A stretch of 64,000 bases of DNA from Fabrea salina (lineage: Eukaryota > Ciliophora > Heterotrichea > Heterotrichida > Fabreidae), in assembly GCA_022984795.1 (NCBI GenBank), contig JALIHJ010000031.1, positions 62,001 through 126,000 of the forward strand. Reading direction: 5' to 3'. Positions 8,253 to 17,512 of this stretch are shown piece by piece (within the stretch, counting starts at the first letter, position 1; every line of letters starts with the position of its first letter). Below the pieces are notes generated by a model that was not told the DNA's origin, searched no databases, and saw only the letters and a program-made list of their open reading frames with translations. Made by a program: the position numbers and the translations under genes.

Positions 8253-10391
8253 ATGTCATTTCTTCAGAGTAAGACTTATTCAGACTTTTTCGGAAAAAAA
8301 GAAGAAAAGAAACAACCCAAAACTACAACTAAACCCCAAATGAACATGTTCTCCGGAATGGCAGTCAAAGCCAACGCTCCTAAGAAGCCACAGACTAAAA
8401 CTGAAGTGAGTTCAGAGTACTCCCCACCCCCTGTTCCCACACCAATAAGTGTCCCTCAGTATAACCCAACCCCGGTAGACACTGCTCCTCAGCATAACCT
8501 TGAACACTCTGCAACCCAACCAGAAGACCCCTTTGCTAACTTAACTATCCACTCTGCCTCTATAGAAAACTCAAGTGAACCCGACTACTCTAAACCAACT
8601 TACAAAACTAAGTCTGTTGCTAGTTTTGAGTGTGACGAAGATGAGGAAAAGGCTTTCCAAATACGGTCTAAAAAGTCTTTTTTCCGAAACACCAACCTTA
8701 AACCTAGAAGCAATTCTAACTATGAACCAGAAGCTACTCAAAAGCCTTTGGAAGAACCTAGGGAGCCTAAGGAGCCTGAACACCCTAATGAGCCCTTAAA
8801 GGAACTGCCAAAGGAAGCTGAAACCCTCAAAGAGCCTACTCAGGAAACCAAACCCACAGACAAGTCCAAAAACAAGTTTGCCAAACTGATGGAAGAACGC
8901 AAAAAGAAAGAACAAGAAGAAAAAGAACGCAAAGAAAAAGAACAAAGAGAACAAAAAGAACAAGAACAAAAAGAACTAGCCCTTTACTCCAACCCAGACT
9001 CCTTTTCAGAGTTCATTCAAACCAAGTTTAAAGAATTCCAAACCAAAATAGACGGAATCCTTGAAGAACAAGAAACAATCAAAACCCAACAACAAAACTT
9101 GTTCGAAGAAATCAAACAACTCGAAGAGTTCAAACAAGAAACCGAAAAACTCGAAGACGAAGCAGCCTCACAAGAAGACTTCGAAGGAGCTGCACAGCAC
9201 CACGAAACACTACTAGAAATCTCATCCAGCATAAAAGCTTCCCAAGAACAAATAACCTCCAACTCTTCCAAGCACTCCCAACTTGAGTCTCAAAAAAACG
9301 ACCTTTACGAGCAACAAAAGAACTGGCTCAACGAAGTAATCCAAAAAGCTTCAACCCATATGACTAACTTACAAGAGTCCTTAGAACAAGCCAAGTCAGA
9401 GCTAGAGTCTTTCAAAGAAGAAAACCACAAGTCCATTGAAAGCCAACGCGAACTCATCCAAGAAAGACGCCAAGAAATCTCTGCCCAAAAAGACTCAGTT
9501 GAAGAAAAGAAATCCCAACTCGAAGCCAACATTTACCAAAAAACACAAAACCTCCAAGAAACCAAAACCTCCCTAGAGTCCAACTTACAAGAACTCGACA
9601 AAGAAATCGAGGAACTCCAAAAACTCCTAAAGCAAAAAACAGCCCAAGCTGAAGAACTCAGAACCCAGCTCCAAAGCACCCAAGACGAAATCCAAGAAAA
9701 CATGGAAGAGTTCCAAGAAGAACTCCAAAGCTGCCAACAAGAAAGCTCCAAAATCCACGAAGAGTCCCAAGAACTAGAAACCTACAGCCAACAAGTAGAC
9801 TTGGAAGAAACCGAGTTCCTCCAAGAAACCCAACAAAAAGAAAACACCATTTCTTCCAAGTCAGAACAAGTCCTGAACATCCAGAAGTGCTCAGACATGC
9901 TTCAAGAAGAACTCAACAACATCACCCAAGTCCAAGAGTCCAGGGAACAGTTTATCCAGGAACTCAACGAAGTCGAAAATTCGCTTAAAGAAAAACAAGA
10001 CATGCTCAAAGAAGCCGAAGAGTACTACGAAGTCACCAAACAAGAACTAGAAGAGTTCCGAGAAAGTCTCCGCTCAGTTGAAGACAAAAAAAGAGAAATC
10101 GAAGTAAAACTCCCTAGCTTAGAAGCCGAAAAAAAAACAGCTGCTTCCAACAAACAGTTCAAAGATGCTGCCCGCTTAGCAAGTGAAATCAAAGACCTCA
10201 ACAACGAACAGTCTTCTTTAACTCAAAAGATCGAGTCTTTAAAACAACAACTTGAAGACCAAGAAACCCACTTGCAAACCATCGAGCAAAACACCAACGA
10301 AATCAGAACTGACATAGTAGCTAAGCAAGAACACTTAGAGTCATTCAAAGAAAAACTCAGGAACTCTGAATACAAACCTTCTTTTGAATAA
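8253..10391 (+). CDS. Long coiled-coil protein with two UVR-like motifs
   Basis: A 712-codon frame, or 707 residues if the 15-nt intron-like segment at 8269-8283 is spliced. The first 210 residues are Pro/Thr/Lys-rich and disordered. The rest is charged, Gln/Glu-rich coiled coil. Two stretches resemble UvrB/UvrC (UVR) helical-hairpin motifs: one near residue 300 (EDEAASQEDFEGAAQHHETL) and one near residue 625 (EAEKKTAASNKQFKDAARLA). UVR motifs mediate protein contacts and occur in many eukaryotic scaffold proteins unrelated to DNA repair. The start follows from the divergent VPS13 start 10 bp upstream. The next gene begins 8 bp after the stop. No specific function is recognised; a cytoskeletal or ciliary scaffold is a guess. 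Confidence 0.8.
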   Translation: MSFLQSKTYSDFFGKKEEKKQPKTTTKPQMNMFSGMAVKANAPKKPQTKTEVSSEYSPPPVPTPISVPQYNPTPVDTAPQHNLEHSATQPEDPFANLTIHSASIENSSEPDYSKPTYKTKSVASFECDEDEEKAFQIRSKKSFFRNTNLKPRSNSNYEPEATQKPLEEPREPKEPEHPNEPLKELPKEAETLKEPTQETKPTDKSKNKFAKLMEERKKKEQEEKERKEKEQREQKEQEQKELALYSNPDSFSEFIQTKFKEFQTKIDGILEEQETIKTQQQNLFEEIKQLEEFKQETEKLEDEAASQEDFEGAAQHHETLLEISSSIKASQEQITSNSSKHSQLESQKNDLYEQQKNWLNEVIQKASTHMTNLQESLEQAKSELESFKEENHKSIESQRELIQERRQEISAQKDSVEEKKSQLEANIYQKTQNLQETKTSLESNLQELDKEIEELQKLLKQKTAQAEELRTQLQSTQDEIQENMEEFQEELQSCQQESSKIHEESQELETYSQQVDLEETEFLQETQQKENTISSKSEQVLNIQKCSDMLQEELNNITQVQESREQFIQELNEVENSLKEKQDMLKEAEEYYEVTKQELEEFRESLRSVEDKKREIEVKLPSLEAEKKTAASNKQFKDAARLASEIKDLNNEQSSLTQKIESLKQQLEDQETHLQTIEQNTNEIRTDIVAKQEHLESFKEKLRNSEYKPSFE
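8269..8283 (+). other. Probable 15-nt intron without an in-frame stop
   Basis: GTAAGACTTATTCAG fits the intron pattern of this window exactly (GTAA, A at position 10, CAG end). Its length is a multiple of three and it holds no stop, so both spliced and unspliced forms stay open. Splicing changes the N terminus from MSFLQSKTYSDFFGKK to MSFLQNFFGKK. Confidence 0.6.
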
Positions 10392-10399
10392 TAACTAAA

Positions 10400-11326
10400 A
10401 TGTTCATTAAAAACCAACTCTACCCTTACCCTTGGGAAGAACCCAGAAGACCCACTGTACCCAAAGACTACAAGTACTTCCTTCAGAACAACGACAAAAT
10501 CAACTCTTTGTGCCACTCCTCCCCTAAGCTCTCTAAGTACCTACTTAAAAACCAAAATAGTTATCCATCTGTACACTTCCCCAACAGGTACGACCCTAAG
10601 CCTTCCAAAAAGGAGTCCACCCAACAACTCCTTGCTAGGCGCAAGCTAGAACGCTTCTCAGTAATACTTACTTAGTTGCAAACTAAAGCTAGCCAGCACT
10701 CTTACTCCGAAACTCCTGGTTTGCCCAAACAAACCTTCCAAGACCCTTCAAGTAACCCTTTAACTATGAAAGTCCAAAGCTTCAGCAGGTACAACTCCCT
10801 TCCTAAGGACAAACTTAAGATAGTGTTTGACCCCCGAATCGTTAAAAAAGACCAAGAAGCCGTCAAAAGCATAAATGCCAAAATCCAGCAAGAAAAAAAC
10901 TACGAAGCTATGAAGTTCAACTGGTTCAAACAAAACCGCCAAGACATCCTTAACTCGCTTTCAAAAACCAGACAAAAAAACCAAGAACTCGAAAACAAAG
11001 CTGGAGTCCAGAAAGTCAGACTCCAAAAAAACCCTTTGAAACCCCAGGTCTCCCCCAGACTTCTGGAGTTGTCCTCACCCAAGCCCCCAAAAACTGGAAC
11101 ATCTGAAGACTACATTGACTTCAAAGGACTAATTAACACTGAGTTCAAAGAAGCACTTAGCATCATCAAGAAACCCACTCCAGAACGACTCAATACTAAC
11201 CAAAGCAAAAAATCACTAACAACTCTTTCTTCAGAGCGCAGCTCCTTTCCAAGGGCCTCAACTTCTCGGGGAAAAGCCATTTCCGCGCCAGAAATTCGGA
11301 TTAACCCCGCCACTAACCATTTATAA
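10400..11326 (+). CDS. Hypothetical basic protein, two exons
   Basis: Exon 1 is 10400-10660 and exon 2 is 10676-11326, joined across a 15-nt intron in phase 0 to give 303 residues. Read through, the intron ends in an in-frame TAG. The protein is rich in Lys, Pro and Ser with no recognised domain. A predicted helical stretch of charged residues lies around 140-185. The C-terminal third is Ser/Thr-rich and likely disordered. Proteins of this composition beside cytoskeletal genes are often microtubule-associated in ciliates, but that is a guess. The gene follows the coiled-coil gene by 8 bp on the same strand. Confidence 0.7.
10661..10675 (+). other. 15-nt intron
   Basis: GTAATACTTACTTAG interrupts the frame with a terminal TAG. 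Its removal joins two open frames in phase 0, and it matches the shared intron consensus. Confidence 0.85.
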
Positions 11327-11443
11327 TTAGCCATGCCGCAGGTTACCAATTAGAAGTAAACTCATAAATTTAAATGGAAAACTAGCCTACAAAGACAAGA
11401 AACCAGATTCATAACAAAGGAGGGAGATAGGTGCTCATATTTA

Positions 11444-11971
11444 ATGAAGAAAGATCCTTTTAACAAGGCCAGAGAAAAAAGGTCCAAGCGGTGCGTTATC
11501 TGTTTAGAAAGTCTTGAAGGAGGCTGTGTGATGGGACTATTGCCCTGTCAGCATCACGAATTTTGCTTCCCGTGCATACTAGGCTGGGCTGAAGTTAACA
11601 ACAAATGTCCCCTGTGCGCAGAGCGTTTTGCTCAAATACAAGCAGCCAAAACCCGAGGAAGAGGTCTGAGCAAAGGAGAAGTGCTTGCTGTTCCAGACAA
11701 AGAACCTGACAACACCCTTGACCCTGAGTTCCTGGCCTTTTACATGGCCATTCGGTGCCAGGTTTGTGGAGGACAGCATTCAGAGGAGAACTTGCTGCTG
11801 TGCGACGAGTGCGACCGTGCTTACCACATAGATTGCTTGAACATGAGGGCCATTCCAGAGCTAGAAGACTGGTACTGCGACAACTGTCTGAAGTGCATGC
11901 CTATGAACCACAGGAAGTTCCAGTGGCTTGCCATGCACCAAGTAGGAAGGCCTCTTCCCAAACGACTTTAA
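11444..11971 (+). CDS. RING-finger plus PHD-finger protein
   Basis: 175 residues. Residues 17-60 form a RING finger, with CVICLE, CQHHEFCFPCI and CPLC supplying the zinc ligands. Residues 102-150 form a PHD finger (CQVCGG, LLLCDECDRAYHIDCL, WYCDNC). This RING-PHD order is that of PHRF1-type proteins, which bind histone H3 tails and act as ubiquitin ligases. Here the protein is short and lacks the long SR-rich tail of animal PHRF1. The role is inferred to be chromatin-linked ubiquitination. A non-coding stretch of 117 bp precedes it, long for this window. Confidence 0.85.
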   Translation: MKKDPFNKAREKRSKRCVICLESLEGGCVMGLLPCQHHEFCFPCILGWAEVNNKCPLCAERFAQIQAAKTRGRGLSKGEVLAVPDKEPDNTLDPEFLAFYMAIRCQVCGGQHSEENLLLCDECDRAYHIDCLNMRAIPELEDWYCDNCLKCMPMNHRKFQWLAMHQVGRPLPKRL

Positions 11972-12024
11972 CTTATCTTTTAATTGTTAAATTAGTTCCT
12001 TCAAATAGCGAAAAGTATTCAAAA

Positions 12025-13593
12025 ATGGAAAAACACCCTAAGTACTCCACAAAGCCTTTTTCTAGAGGAAGAGAAATCCTAATCATTACAATTGACATCG
12101 GAGATGGGCGCACAGAAGACTTAAGAGTCCACGAAGAAGACGAACCTGAAGACCTAGCCCGTGCTTTCTGTGACAAACACAAACTAGGACCTAAAGTTTT
12201 CCAGGTGATTCAAAACCAAATAGAATTCAACATAGAAAAACTCATAGAAGAAGAAACCAGAGCTATCACACCTACAGTTCCTAAGATCGAAACCAAACCA
12301 CAAACCACCCAAGCAAGACCTGCGACTCCCAAAACCCAGTCCAAACCCCGTTCAGCTTCAGCCCGGAAACCTCAGATTTCGAACTACGGAGAAAAGCTTT
12401 ACTACAAAGGCGTCAAACTCAAAGAAAGGTCAGAAGTTAAAAAGCAAATCATGAGGCAGCAGCTCTTTGAAAGCGAAATGCAGCACAACACCTTTAAGCC
12501 CCGCATTAACAAAAAGAGCCAAGAAAAAACCAGTGTTAGCTTTATTGAGAAAGCCAAAGAGCACTCTGAACACTTAGAAAAACTCAAAGGAATGCGCTTT
12601 GCCCAAGAAATGGAAAACTGCACTTTCAAACCGCAAATTGACAAAAAAAGTTCTATTATTGCCAGAAAGAAAGCTTCACCCAACAGACACTTGCACCTTT
12701 ACAACGACTCTAAAGTTAGAAACCAAAAAATAAATGAAAAGTCCAACGAAATCCTAAAGGAACAGTGCCCTTTCAAGCCTGACACTAAGCTTACAGAGAA
12801 GCAAAACGAACAAATATCTAAAGAGTTCTCTCAAAAGAAAAACATGCCTTACTACTCCCGCAGAACTATTGAAGAGTACCTTGAAAAGTCCAGAATCCAG
12901 CAGTCTCAGGACTTGCAAACTGGACAGAAGCTGTTCCACCCCAAAGTAGGAAGGGGACCTAGAAACAGAGACACAAGTCCTTTTACTATTGGACAACATC
13001 TTTACTCACAACGGTCACAAACTACCTCTACCCAGTCTAAGTCTCCTAAGTCCTACACTAACAAGCAGTCTGACTTCATCATTAAAAAGCTAAAGTTCTC
13101 TAGAATCCAAGAAATCTTCAACATGCTAGGCCCTGACGAAAACGGCTTCATCACTAAAGAAACAGTTGCAAGTTCCAGTCTGCCCCCCACTATCCAAGCT
13201 ATAATCGACCCCTTGTTAGAAGAACTTGTAGAACTTAACGAGACTCTTAACTTCGAAGAGTTCTTCCAAAGCATGGAACTTCTGATACAAACACTAACTC
13301 CGGGTGAAAAAAGCATACTGCTCATGAAGAAACACGAAAGAAGTTCTTCTTCAGACAAGCAAGTCAAGAGTTCCTGCAAGTCGTTTACTAGTTCCCCCGA
13401 AGACTCTATTTACCAGCGCCACTTACAAATCCAGCAAGAAAAAGAAGCCAAACTCAACCACGAAAGACAACAACAATTAAAGCAAGAAATGGAGAGTTGC
13501 ACCTTCAGACCTAAAATCAAAAACTTCAAAACTAAACCCCAAGAAGAAGACCTACTTGATTTAAGTAGTTTGGTCAAGGGTCTATTTTGTTGA
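12025..13593 (+). CDS. CTFKP-repeat protein with degenerate EF-hand
   Basis: 522 residues from the ATG at 12025, chosen because upstream in-frame codons overlap the RING-PHD gene. Residues 16-75 form a small ubiquitin/PB1-like region (REILIITIDIGDGRTEDLRV). A short motif recurs at least four times: NTFKPRINKKS, CTFKPQIDKKS, CPFKPDTKL and CTFRPKIKNF. An EF-hand-like region covers about 350-430 (MLGPDENGFITKE), with a poor calcium loop. Proteins with scattered C/N-T-F-K-P motifs are common in ciliates and other flagellated protists. A microtubule or axonemal role is inferred, not shown. Confidence 0.75.
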   Translation: MEKHPKYSTKPFSRGREILIITIDIGDGRTEDLRVHEEDEPEDLARAFCDKHKLGPKVFQVIQNQIEFNIEKLIEEETRAITPTVPKIETKPQTTQARPATPKTQSKPRSASARKPQISNYGEKLYYKGVKLKERSEVKKQIMRQQLFESEMQHNTFKPRINKKSQEKTSVSFIEKAKEHSEHLEKLKGMRFAQEMENCTFKPQIDKKSSIIARKKASPNRHLHLYNDSKVRNQKINEKSNEILKEQCPFKPDTKLTEKQNEQISKEFSQKKNMPYYSRRTIEEYLEKSRIQQSQDLQTGQKLFHPKVGRGPRNRDTSPFTIGQHLYSQRSQTTSTQSKSPKSYTNKQSDFIIKKLKFSRIQEIFNMLGPDENGFITKETVASSSLPPTIQAIIDPLLEELVELNETLNFEEFFQSMELLIQTLTPGEKSILLMKKHERSSSSDKQVKSSCKSFTSSPEDSIYQRHLQIQQEKEAKLNHERQQQLKQEMESCTFRPKIKNFKTKPQEEDLLDLSSLVKGLFC

Positions 13594-13616
13594 ATTTAAA
13601 GTAATGAGTTATTAAA

Positions 13617-15119
13617 ATGGGAGCTGGTTGCTGCACCAAAAGCTTACATGAAGGTGAAAACAATAAACAATCAAACTCAACTGATTTGTCTTACGATGAT
13701 AAATCCCCAAGAGTACAAATCCAACCTAACTACAAAGCACTTCCAAACCGCTTTGGAAGGTCCAGAACCATTAAAGGCCAAGTTCCTGGGATTGCAGGCT
13801 TGGAAAACTTAGGCAACACTTGCTACATAGGTTCTGCTATACAGTGCTTGTCTAACTGCCAGCCACTTATAGACTACTTTTTGGCTGAAATCTATACAAA
13901 AGACCTAAACGTCAAGAACCCCATGGGCACTGGCGGAGAACTGACTCTTGCCTTTGCCGAACTTGTGTGCACAAACTGGCAAGACTCCTACGACTGCATT
14001 GTACCTAAGCACTTAGTTCGGACTGTTTGGAAGCACAGCAGTGTTTTCAAGCCAGAGATGGAATCAGACGTCCACGAGTTCATGATCTTTATGTTAGAAA
14101 AACTTCACGAAGACCTAAACAGAGCATCTAGAAGCCCTACTGTTAAAGTTCCTCAGTTAGAAGAGAATACCAACGAGGAAATAAGGGCTGCTAAAGCTTG
14201 GCAGCAACATCTCAAGTGTAACAGTTCAGTGATTGTGGACTTGTTCCAAGGCCAGTTTAAGTCTACCATTACTTGCTCTGCTTGCGGTCAAGTTTCAACT
14301 AAGTTTGACGTTTTCCAGTATTTAAGTCTTTCGATTCCATCCAACCAAAAAAAAGTTAACCTTGAAGACTGCATATCTGAGTTCACCAAAAACGAAGAAC
14401 TCGAGGAGGGTTGGAATTGCTTAAGTTGCAACCGAAATACCTCGGCTTTCAAAAGAATCAGTATATGGAAGGTTCCGCCTATTTTGATTTTGTTGCTTAA
14501 GAGGTTTGAGTTTACCAACAAAACTTCTAGAAAGCTGAAAAATAGCGTTAAATTTCCCTTGGTCGACTTAAGTCTTGAAAAGCATGTTGAGGGCCTCCAG
14601 AGAGAACCCCCTGTTTACAACCTTTTTGCAAAAGTAGACCACCAAGGCGATATTAACAGCGGCCACTACACCACTACTGCTAAAAATAGAAACTCCAGCA
14701 AGTGGTATATTTTTGACGACGAACACGTATCCCAGGCTGGAAAGGACGACTTGGTAAATGGCGATACTTACATGCTGTTCTACCATAAAGCATCTGTACA
14801 GGAGTACTGGCGGCAAAGCAAGTCTATGCCTGACCACTGGCCTCATGTTTTGGGTTCTCCTAAATTCGGTAGTTCTTTAAGTGGCCCAATGGCCAGAACT
14901 GGGTCAATTATCGAAGAAGACTCCAGAATGAACACTCAAACAAAACTTGACTCAAAACTTGACTCAAAATTTGACTCAAAACTTGAGCTTAAGCCAGAAC
15001 TCAATCCCCAAGCTGTTCCTCCACCTGACTCTGCAACTCTGATTCACTCCAGAAGTAGCGACATGGGGAATTTGATTCCTCCTTCTTACTTCTTTAAAAA
15101 CCTGTCCTCTGACTCTTAA
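13617..15119 (+). CDS. Ubiquitin-specific protease (USP/UCH family), probably lipid-anchored
   Basis: 500 residues. The peptidase C19 core runs from about 58 to 400. The Cys box is GLENLGNTCYIGSAIQCLSN with catalytic Cys69. The His box is SGHYTTTAKN with His350, followed by WYIFDDEHVS. A zinc-knuckle pair, CSACGQ and CLSCNR, lies between the boxes. The N terminus MGAGCCTKS is a classic signal for N-myristoylation on Gly2 with palmitoylation on Cys5 and Cys6, so membrane attachment is likely. A short KLDS tandem array (12-nt unit) sits in the disordered tail near 14940-14985. The enzyme removes ubiquitin from substrates; the target is unknown. Confidence 0.92.
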   Translation: MGAGCCTKSLHEGENNKQSNSTDLSYDDKSPRVQIQPNYKALPNRFGRSRTIKGQVPGIAGLENLGNTCYIGSAIQCLSNCQPLIDYFLAEIYTKDLNVKNPMGTGGELTLAFAELVCTNWQDSYDCIVPKHLVRTVWKHSSVFKPEMESDVHEFMIFMLEKLHEDLNRASRSPTVKVPQLEENTNEEIRAAKAWQQHLKCNSSVIVDLFQGQFKSTITCSACGQVSTKFDVFQYLSLSIPSNQKKVNLEDCISEFTKNEELEEGWNCLSCNRNTSAFKRISIWKVPPILILLLKRFEFTNKTSRKLKNSVKFPLVDLSLEKHVEGLQREPPVYNLFAKVDHQGDINSGHYTTTAKNRNSSKWYIFDDEHVSQAGKDDLVNGDTYMLFYHKASVQEYWRQSKSMPDHWPHVLGSPKFGSSLSGPMARTGSIIEEDSRMNTQTKLDSKLDSKFDSKLELKPELNPQAVPPPDSATLIHSRSSDMGNLIPPSYFFKNLSSDS

Positions 15120-15129
15120 TCAATATAAT

Positions 15130-17502
15130 ATGGAAAAGCCATTTAAAAAGCCCAAAGGCCCTCACTGCAGCTACTGTCGAAACGAAGAAGTCCAGAGTTT
15201 AGTTAAGTGCTCTACTTTTGGCTGCGACAAGTGGTTCTGCAACGGAGGCTTCCCTGACGGAGGCGGAAGCCATGCTGTGCTGCACTTGAGAAAGTCCAAG
15301 CACAAACAAATAGAACTCAACTCTAAGAACCCACTTTACAACACTCCTATTAAGTGCTGTGTGTGTGATAACGACAATATCTTTATTTTGGGGTTTGCAA
15401 ACGACAAAGAAATCCTTTGCAGAGACGTTTGTAACTACAGGAAGCACCAAAGCTTTGACTACTTCAGTCCTTTAATAGAAGACCACTTCCTTTCAGGCAA
15501 ACTACTACTAAAAAACCCTAAAAAAAGTAACTTTAGTATCAAAAAAGCTGTTGAAATCGAAGACGAAGAGTACAACTTAAGAGTCAGCGAGTACCAACGA
15601 AGAAGCAGCAACTGTATACAAAGTACAAAGGCAGTATACTCTTCTCCACTAGAATACACTCGCATCTACGGAACACTTATTGACTTAGAAGCAGAGTACG
15701 AAAAAATGCTTCTGGAAAGCGCCCACTTCCCCATTGCAGTTGAGTGGATTCTTGAGGACAAGCAGCCTCTAGCCAAGTTCATTTACAGAAATGACGACCC
15801 TGAGTACACAGTTTCGGAACAAGACCAAGTTAAGATTTTCAACACCTATTGGGAGTGCATAGGAACAGTCATTTCTATTTCAAACGAAGACGAAGTAGTG
15901 CTTAGAATGCACTGCAGAAGTGACAACATTCCTACTGAAGACGACAACTTCAACTTGGAGATCTGCTGGACTTCTGTGAGCTACAACCGCATGAAAAAAG
16001 GCTTAGCTGACTTTAAAAACTCAGAAACGGACCCAGTGATGGACTTCATACTAGGCAAAATACAAAAAGCTCCTAACTTTACAGAGCGCATTCCAGAGAA
16101 CCTAGAAGCTCCGGGAATGAAGCTTAACTCTTCACAGATAAAAGCTGTACAAAAAGCACTTAGGTCGACCTTTACTCTTATCCAAGGACCTCCGGGCACA
16201 GGCAAGACCCAAACTTCTGCCACTATAGTGTTCAATGCTGTCAGAAGAATGAACTTGGAGTCTAAAGTTTTAGTTGCTGCTCCTTCTAACATAGCTGTTG
16301 ACAACCTTGCTGAGAGGCTAATTAACGCTGGACTTAAAGTAGTGAGAGTGGCTGCCAAGACTTCAAACAAAGTCAGTCCTTCCATCATGCCTTACGTGCT
16401 TGAAAACCTAGTTGACAAGATTCCTAGTAGAGAGTTCGAAAGACTCAAGGAACTCCAAGACAAAACTGAGCTGGACGACTATGAAAGAGAGGACTACAAA
16501 AGACTCACTCGGCTAGCTGAGGATTATGTGCTGGGGGAAGCCGAAGTGATCTGCACAACTTGTGTTTCTTCGTTTGATAGAAGACTTGACAAAATACTTT
16601 TTTCCTTTGTGCTGATAGACGAGGCTACCCAAGCTATAGAGCCTCAATGTTTGTTGCCCATTACAACTGGGGCTGAACAAGTAGTTCTGGTGGGAGACCA
16701 CAAACAACTAGGACCTTTAGTAATTTCCAACATTGCTAAGAACCACGGCTTAGGTGTTAGTATGTTTGAGCGCTTCATCAAAATGGGAAACAAGCCTGTG
16801 ATGTTGAACTTGCAGTACAGAATGCATCCTTCAATTTGCAGCTTCCCAAGTAGACAGTTTTATGAAAACAAACTTAAAAACGGCATAGGAAGGGACCAAA
16901 GAATTCTAAGGTTCGACTTTAACTGGCCCAATAAAAGCCACCCAGTTATGTTCCACCATGTAAATGGAACTGAAGAAATAGGCTCTACTGGAAGTTCTTA
17001 CTTGAACGTGCAAGAAGCTGAAATTGTAGTTAAGTTCATCAAAGAGTTCATTAGTCTAGGGATGGACCCTGACGAAATAGGAGTAGTCACTCCTTACTTG
17101 GGACAAAAAGCTTTTTTGCAAGCTATACTTGAAAACTCTCAAACTCCTCAAGTCCAAGTGGAGTCAGTAGACGGATTCCAAGGCCGCGAAAAAGGAATCA
17201 TTATATTTTCAACTGTGAGGTCTAACAACGGAAGTCTTGGAATTGGGTTTTTGTCAGATAAGAGAAGAATGAACGTTGCTTTAACCAGGGCTAAGTTTGG
17301 GCTAATCATAGTTGGTAACTCTAGTTTGTTGGAAGGAGATAACGTGTGGGAAGACTTAATTAAGCACTACAAGAAAAAAGGCTATGTAGTGACAGAAGAA
17401 ATTGAAGAAATGCCTACTAGAGTTACTGAATATTCTGGTTTTTCTTGTTTTTCGGATGAGTTGAGGATTTTTTCCGAAGAATCAAGTAGACATAATATAT
17501 GA
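15130..17502 (+). CDS. UPF1: UPF1/RENT1 RNA helicase, nonsense-mediated decay
   Basis: 790 residues. Residues 10-125 are the Cys/His-rich zinc domain that binds UPF2 (CSYCRNE, WFCNGGFPDGGGSHAVLHL, CCVCDND). Superfamily 1 helicase motifs follow: Walker A GPPGTGKT near residue 353, DEATQ near 497, then LVGDHKQLGPL, LQYRMHPSI, VDGFQGREK and ALTRAK. UPF1 is the central ATP-dependent helicase of nonsense-mediated mRNA decay. The protein is shorter than human UPF1 (over 1,100 residues) because the SQ-rich C-terminal tail is nearly absent. In a genome full of 15-nt introns, a retained intron usually creates a stop, so NMD could police splicing here. It starts 10 bp after the protease stop. Confidence 0.96.
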   Translation: MEKPFKKPKGPHCSYCRNEEVQSLVKCSTFGCDKWFCNGGFPDGGGSHAVLHLRKSKHKQIELNSKNPLYNTPIKCCVCDNDNIFILGFANDKEILCRDVCNYRKHQSFDYFSPLIEDHFLSGKLLLKNPKKSNFSIKKAVEIEDEEYNLRVSEYQRRSSNCIQSTKAVYSSPLEYTRIYGTLIDLEAEYEKMLLESAHFPIAVEWILEDKQPLAKFIYRNDDPEYTVSEQDQVKIFNTYWECIGTVISISNEDEVVLRMHCRSDNIPTEDDNFNLEICWTSVSYNRMKKGLADFKNSETDPVMDFILGKIQKAPNFTERIPENLEAPGMKLNSSQIKAVQKALRSTFTLIQGPPGTGKTQTSATIVFNAVRRMNLESKVLVAAPSNIAVDNLAERLINAGLKVVRVAAKTSNKVSPSIMPYVLENLVDKIPSREFERLKELQDKTELDDYEREDYKRLTRLAEDYVLGEAEVICTTCVSSFDRRLDKILFSFVLIDEATQAIEPQCLLPITTGAEQVVLVGDHKQLGPLVISNIAKNHGLGVSMFERFIKMGNKPVMLNLQYRMHPSICSFPSRQFYENKLKNGIGRDQRILRFDFNWPNKSHPVMFHHVNGTEEIGSTGSSYLNVQEAEIVVKFIKEFISLGMDPDEIGVVTPYLGQKAFLQAILENSQTPQVQVESVDGFQGREKGIIIFSTVRSNNGSLGIGFLSDKRRMNVALTRAKFGLIIVGNSSLLEGDNVWEDLIKHYKKKGYVVTEEIEEMPTRVTEYSGFSCFSDELRIFSEESSRHNI

Positions 17503-17512
17503 GTCCTAGTAA

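Noticed and set aside
455-8272. Numerous plus-strand ORFs of 60-160 codons across the left part
   Set aside because: They are antisense shadows of the VPS13 frame and have no recognisable domains.
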